Assembly: GCA_013791675.1 (NCBI GenBank)
Contig: VMTI01000009.1
Location: 1-9,710, forward strand
Direction of reading: 5' to 3'
DNA from: a bacterium
GTDB lineage: Bacteria; CG03
Length of the DNA stretch: 9,710 nt
This document shows positions 6,771 to 9,710 of the stretch, one piece after another. The notes beneath the pieces are model-generated. The model saw only the letters and a program-made list of their open reading frames with translations. It did no database searches and was not told the DNA's origin. The position numbers and the translations under genes are program-made. Within the stretch, counting starts at the first letter, position 1, and the number at the start of each line of letters is the position of its first letter.

Positions 6771-8332
6771 AAAGATAATTTCCCCGCCGTCCAGACCTGA
6801 AATTGCCGCTGTTTCCATTTCTCAGACCATGTTTTCTCTCCTGAGGTAACCGCAATAATCTTATCAAGAAGCTCTTCGCCCAAGACATTAATACCGAAAT
6901 TACCGCTAAGCACTCTGCCTCCGTTAAAATCCATATCCTCTGGAAGTTTTTTATAAGTATCGTCGGTGGAGGCTATTTTTATTACCGGGCAAATCGCGTC
7001 TCCGGTCGTAGTGCCTTTCCCTGTTGAGAAACATATGATTGACGCTCCGGCGGCAACCATTCCGGTTATAGATTCAGGATCGTTGCCGGGCCCCTGCATA
7101 ATGCTTAATCCGCTTTTTTTTACCGGTTCCGCGTAATCAAGAACATCCTCTATCACGGTGGAGCCGCCCTTTATAACAGCCCCCAGACTTTTAATATAGT
7201 TGTTTATCAAACCGCCCTCTATATTCTCAGGCACAAGATTGGGTTCTAATGTCAAACCGAGTTTTTCCGCAATTTTCGTATACCATTCCACTATTTGCTT
7301 GAACTTGCTTAATGTTTCCAAACTCCTGAATCGGGGTAAAAGCATTTCGAGTGTGCCCACCATCTCCGTTACTTCGGATAAAATAGCAGAACCGCCGCCG
7401 TATATTACTTTGTCTACCGCGCTCCCTATAATGGGATTTGCCGTAATTCCGGAAAAAGAATCAGACGCTCCGCACTCTGTCCCCACAATAAGCTTTGCTA
7501 TCGGCACATCCTCTCTCTTAACCCTGTTTACTTCGGTTAATCTATTTTTTATTACCGTTATCGCTTTTTCTATGGCGCTGCGGGTGCCGCCGCTTTCCTG
7601 TATGGTAATCCAATCGACCGGTTTAAAATCATCTTGAATGTAATCTTTAAGATACGCATACATCTTTTCGTAGTTTGTCTGTTCGCAGCCCAAATCCATG
7701 AGAAGACATCCTCCCACATTGGGATGACAAACATATCCCTTTAATGTCGTCATAAGACGGTCAATTTGCAAACCAGAATCGCAGCCGCAGCCCTCTGTAT
7801 GAGGAATTGCGGCGATCCCGTCAATATTAGAATATTTTTTAAGAATCTCTCCGCTGTTTTCCAAACTCAAAGCAACCTGAAGAGCTGTCTCGCTGGCACA
7901 CATTGATGTCGGCACAATTAAATAATAATTTCTGGTCCCCACTCTGCCGTTTTTACGGTTATAACCCCTGAATGTTCTATTTAAATATTTTCCCTTAAAT
8001 TCCGTAACAGTGGGCGGAGTATAGTTTGCAAAATTTACTTCCGGCAGCACATTTTCTATATTCTCCGTCGAAATCAAATCACCTTTCTTAATACCTTTTG
8101 ACCTGCCGAACGGGAATCCATATTGTTTTACAAACTCATCTTCGTTTATATCCATCAAAGAAAACCTCTGCCCTGTTTTTATTAAATTCTTTATTTCTAT
8201 TATTCCATGCTCAAATTCTAAAGGAACCCCCGCTGAAATATCTTTTTTAGCGACAGCCACATTGTCCGAGCAGGGATTGAGCACTATCGCCACATCTTCA
8301 ATATTTTTAACCATATCTATTTCTTTACTCAT
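6767..8332 (-). CDS. UxaA/GarD-family (altronate/galactarate-type) dehydratase, 521 aa
   Basis: Family members eliminate water from sugar acids, or sulfite from sulfolactate (SuyAB). Residues 11-95 form an SAF domain; 110-515 form the UxaA catalytic domain with VGTRNYYLIVPT (131-142), HTEGCGC (178-184), HPNVGGC (203-209), QESGGT (245-250), GTECGASDSFSG (284-295) and GPGNDPES (414-421). The length is right for a fused single-chain enzyme. Unusually, the SAF-domain histidines of the family are replaced: GHK reads GQR (54-56) and the HVHxHN segment reads LISTEN (86-91). The gene starts 8 nt inside the upstream ThDP gene with GAGG 6 nt ahead of ATG, and ends in an ATGA overlap with the radical-SAM gene. 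No uxaB, uxaC or garD-pathway partners are seen, so I infer a biosynthetic role on an unknown hydroxy-acid rather than hexuronate catabolism. Calling it altronate dehydratase would over-interpret. Confidence 0.93.
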   Translation of the reverse strand: MSKEIDMVKNIEDVAIVLNPCSDNVAVAKKDISAGVPLEFEHGIIEIKNLIKTGQRFSLMDINEDEFVKQYGFPFGRSKGIKKGDLISTENIENVLPEVNFANYTPPTVTEFKGKYLNRTFRGYNRKNGRVGTRNYYLIVPTSMCASETALQVALSLENSGEILKKYSNIDGIAAIPHTEGCGCDSGLQIDRLMTTLKGYVCHPNVGGCLLMDLGCEQTNYEKMYAYLKDYIQDDFKPVDWITIQESGGTRSAIEKAITVIKNRLTEVNRVKREDVPIAKLIVGTECGASDSFSGITANPIIGSAVDKVIYGGGSAILSEVTEMVGTLEMLLPRFRSLETLSKFKQIVEWYTKIAEKLGLTLEPNLVPENIEGGLINNYIKSLGAVIKGGSTVIEDVLDYAEPVKKSGLSIMQGPGNDPESITGMVAAGASIICFSTGKGTTTGDAICPVIKIASTDDTYKKLPEDMDFNGGRVLSGNFGINVLGEELLDKIIAVTSGEKTWSEKWKQRQFQVWTAGKLSL

Positions 8333-9710
8333 TTAAAACCTCGACGGTCTTAACAATCATATTCTCCAAAAATTCTTCTCTACTTAGAAAAGGATATAAA
8401 TCTTCCAGGGGTTTGGAGATAATCGTTCCATCAGGTTTCTTTATTGAAGAAACTCTGGGAATTAACGGCTGATTTTCCGACATAATAATTTCGCACACAA
8501 AAGGCCCGGGCTGGGCTAACACCCCGTCAATCTTTGCATGGAGTTCATCGTGGTTTGCTATTCTTGCCGTCTTTATCCCATATGCCCTTGCAACCTTAAT
8601 AATGTCCGGACAGCTTAGGCCACTGCGCTTATCCGAGCCTGTATATCTTCCAAAATGATTCTGCTGCATTAATTTAATTGTGAGATAACCGCCGTTATTC
8701 AAAACAAAAAGTATAACGGGCAGCTTATAGTGCACCAGAGTCTGAAGTTCCTGTATGTTCATTTGAAGACCTCCGTCTCCGCTGATGCAAATAGTCTTTT
8801 TTCTATTATTGGCAAAACAAGCGCCGATGCTGCCGGGCAACCCAAACCCCATCGGAGAATGACCGCTTGATGTAAAAAGCCGCTGGCCCTGTTTCACTTT
8901 AAAAGTCTGCATAGTGCAGGTAAAACTGGTGCCCATATCCGTTACGACCACACTGTTTTTATCCAGTTTGTCGGACAGGACATCTATGAAATAAAAAGAA
9001 TTGACCGCTTTTTTTTCTTTCTTATATTCGGGCAAGGCCACAGGATATTTTCTTTTCCACATCCGGCACCTTTCAAGCCAATCACCTGTTTCCGGCAGGG
9101 CCTCTCTCCTTTCCAACTGCTTCAATATTTCAATCATAAATTCCTTTGCATCGGCATTAATGGAAATATCCGGTCTTATGGAAGGTTTTTTCATTTCTAA
9201 TTCATCTATATCCACCATTATTTTTTTTGCTTCTCTGGCAAAAGTTTTATAATTATAACCTACCTGAGGGATAGACATTCTTGAGGCGATAATAAGCAGT
9301 AAATCCGAATTCTGAACGGCGAAATTTCCGGCACGGTCTCCCATAATACCGCTTCTGCCGACATAAAACTTGTCATCGGTAGGGATTAAATCGCTGGTCG
9401 TCCATGAGGAAACAACGGGAATTTTTAATTTTTTAATCAGTCCTCTAAATTCATCTTCACCTTTTGCAAGCCTTATACCATAACCGCTTATTACTACCGG
9501 ACGTTTTGCTTTTTTTAGGAGTTTAATGCTTTCGGCAACCTGCTTTTGGAGTAAGCTCTTCCGGCTTTCCTTTTTACTTTCATCAGGAATAAATGGAACT
9601 AATTCATCAGGATTTATCTGCTCATTCTGGATATCAAGAGGTATATCCAGCCAGACTGGCCCGGGTCTGCCCGATGTTGCCAGATAAATTGCTTTTTCAA
9701 GATAGTATCT
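8325..9710 (-). CDS. Thiamine-diphosphate enzyme, acetolactate-synthase-like (5' end cut by window)
   Basis: The frame is open from the window edge for 461 residues; about 130-150 N-terminal residues, including the catalytic glutamate of the Pyr domain, are missing. An ATG at 9344 is internal, since family sequence continues upstream of it. Visible order: end of the Pyr domain with SGRPGPVWLDIP, the central domain with IPVVSSW and GIMGDRAGNFAVQNSD (residues 121-136 of the fragment), and the PP domain with GHSPMGFGLPGSIGA and the ThDP/Mg motif GDGG (311-314) followed about 25 residues later by NN (338-339). After NN it reads GGYLTIKLMQQNHFGRY, not the GMVxQWQ segment of true acetolactate synthase. 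It ends with KPLEDLYPFLSREEFLENM, which I associate with ThDP enzymes from surface-glycan clusters. It probably joins or decarboxylates a 2-oxo-acid. First visible gene of the operon; its 3' end overlaps the dehydratase by 8 nt. Confidence 0.95.
   Translation of the reverse strand, partial: RYYLEKAIYLATSGRPGPVWLDIPLDIQNEQINPDELVPFIPDESKKESRKSLLQKQVAESIKLLKKAKRPVVISGYGIRLAKGEDEFRGLIKKLKIPVVSSWTTSDLIPTDDKFYVGRSGIMGDRAGNFAVQNSDLLLIIASRMSIPQVGYNYKTFAREAKKIMVDIDELEMKKPSIRPDISINADAKEFMIEILKQLERREALPETGDWLERCRMWKRKYPVALPEYKKEKKAVNSFYFIDVLSDKLDKNSVVVTDMGTSFTCTMQTFKVKQGQRLFTSSGHSPMGFGLPGSIGACFANNRKKTICISGDGGLQMNIQELQTLVHYKLPVILFVLNNGGYLTIKLMQQNHFGRYTGSDKRSGLSCPDIIKVARAYGIKTARIANHDELHAKIDGVLAQPGPFVCEIIMSENQPLIPRVSSIKKPDGTIISKPLEDLYPFLSREEFLENMIVKTVEVLNE

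Noticed and set aside
6771..6818. Longer start (ATG 6818) for the SPASM-type radical SAM gene
   Set aside because: It would overlap the dehydratase by 52 nt, lacks a ribosome-binding site, and adds 16 residues outside the fold. ATG 6770 has an ATGA overlap and GGGGA 10 nt ahead.
7200..7637. 145-codon plus-strand open frame
   Set aside because: It lies wholly antisense to the well-conserved UxaA domain and shows no family motif. It is a shadow frame, as are the other plus-strand frames in the window.
9342..9344. ATG at 9344 as the true start of the ThDP gene
   Set aside because: The frame stays open to 9710 and encodes family sequence there (SGRPGPVWLDIP, IPVVSSW), so this ATG is internal and the gene is cut by the window edge.
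6767..9710. Sulfolactate degradation (SuyAB-like plus Xsc-like) as the function of the first two genes
   Set aside because: Tempting because both families match broadly, but the ThDP enzyme ends and motifs fit glycan-cluster enzymes better. No sulfonate transporter, dehydrogenase or phosphotransacetylase is present, and the neighbours are biosynthetic radical-SAM enzymes.

Overview
The window is one tightly packed, leftward-transcribed (minus-strand) operon of five genes covering about 288-9710. At the left edge lies the start of what is probably an insertion sequence. I see no RNA genes, CRISPR arrays or plus-strand genes. The DNA is moderately AT-rich, with one gene (2329-4236) clearly more AT-rich than the rest. 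Four of the five operon genes encode oxygen-sensitive radical-SAM enzymes, three of them with apparent cobalamin-binding domains. This suggests an anaerobic bacterium that makes or scavenges cobalamin. The phylum cannot be decided from the sequence.

Layout in the order of transcription (right to left): (1) 8325-9710, a thiamine-diphosphate (ThDP) enzyme of the acetolactate-synthase-like superfamily, whose N-terminus is cut by the window edge; (2) 6767-8332, a full-length altronate/galactarate-dehydratase-type (UxaA/GarD) protein with an N-terminal SAF domain and a C-terminal UxaA domain; (3) 5700-6770, a radical-SAM protein with a compact SPASM-like C-terminus; (4) 4238-5695, (5) 2329-4236 and (6) 288-2324, three consecutive radical-SAM proteins with cobalamin-binding-type N-terminal domains. 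Counting (1) as partial, this is six reading frames, of which five are complete. Adjacent genes overlap by 8 nt or 4 nt, or are separated by 4, 1 and 4 nt, so translation is probably coupled and the promoter lies beyond 9710. Left of the operon, 1-159 encodes the first 53 residues of a probable IS256/Mutator-type transposase. Its leader can fold so that the start region is partly hidden.

How the genes may work together (inference): a ThDP carboligase or decarboxylase plus a hydroxy-acid dehydratase could build or trim a small sugar-acid-like or branched carbon skeleton. The radical-SAM and B12 radical-SAM enzymes could then methylate or rearrange unactivated carbons. ThDP enzymes of this type and SPASM proteins of this type are, from my knowledge of the families, often found in surface-glycan gene clusters, so a surface sugar or lipid-linked product is the leading guess. 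No glycosyltransferase, transporter, nucleotidyl-sugar enzyme or RiPP precursor is visible here. The uxaB/uxaC hexuronate catabolism partners are also absent, so the pathway product remains unknown.
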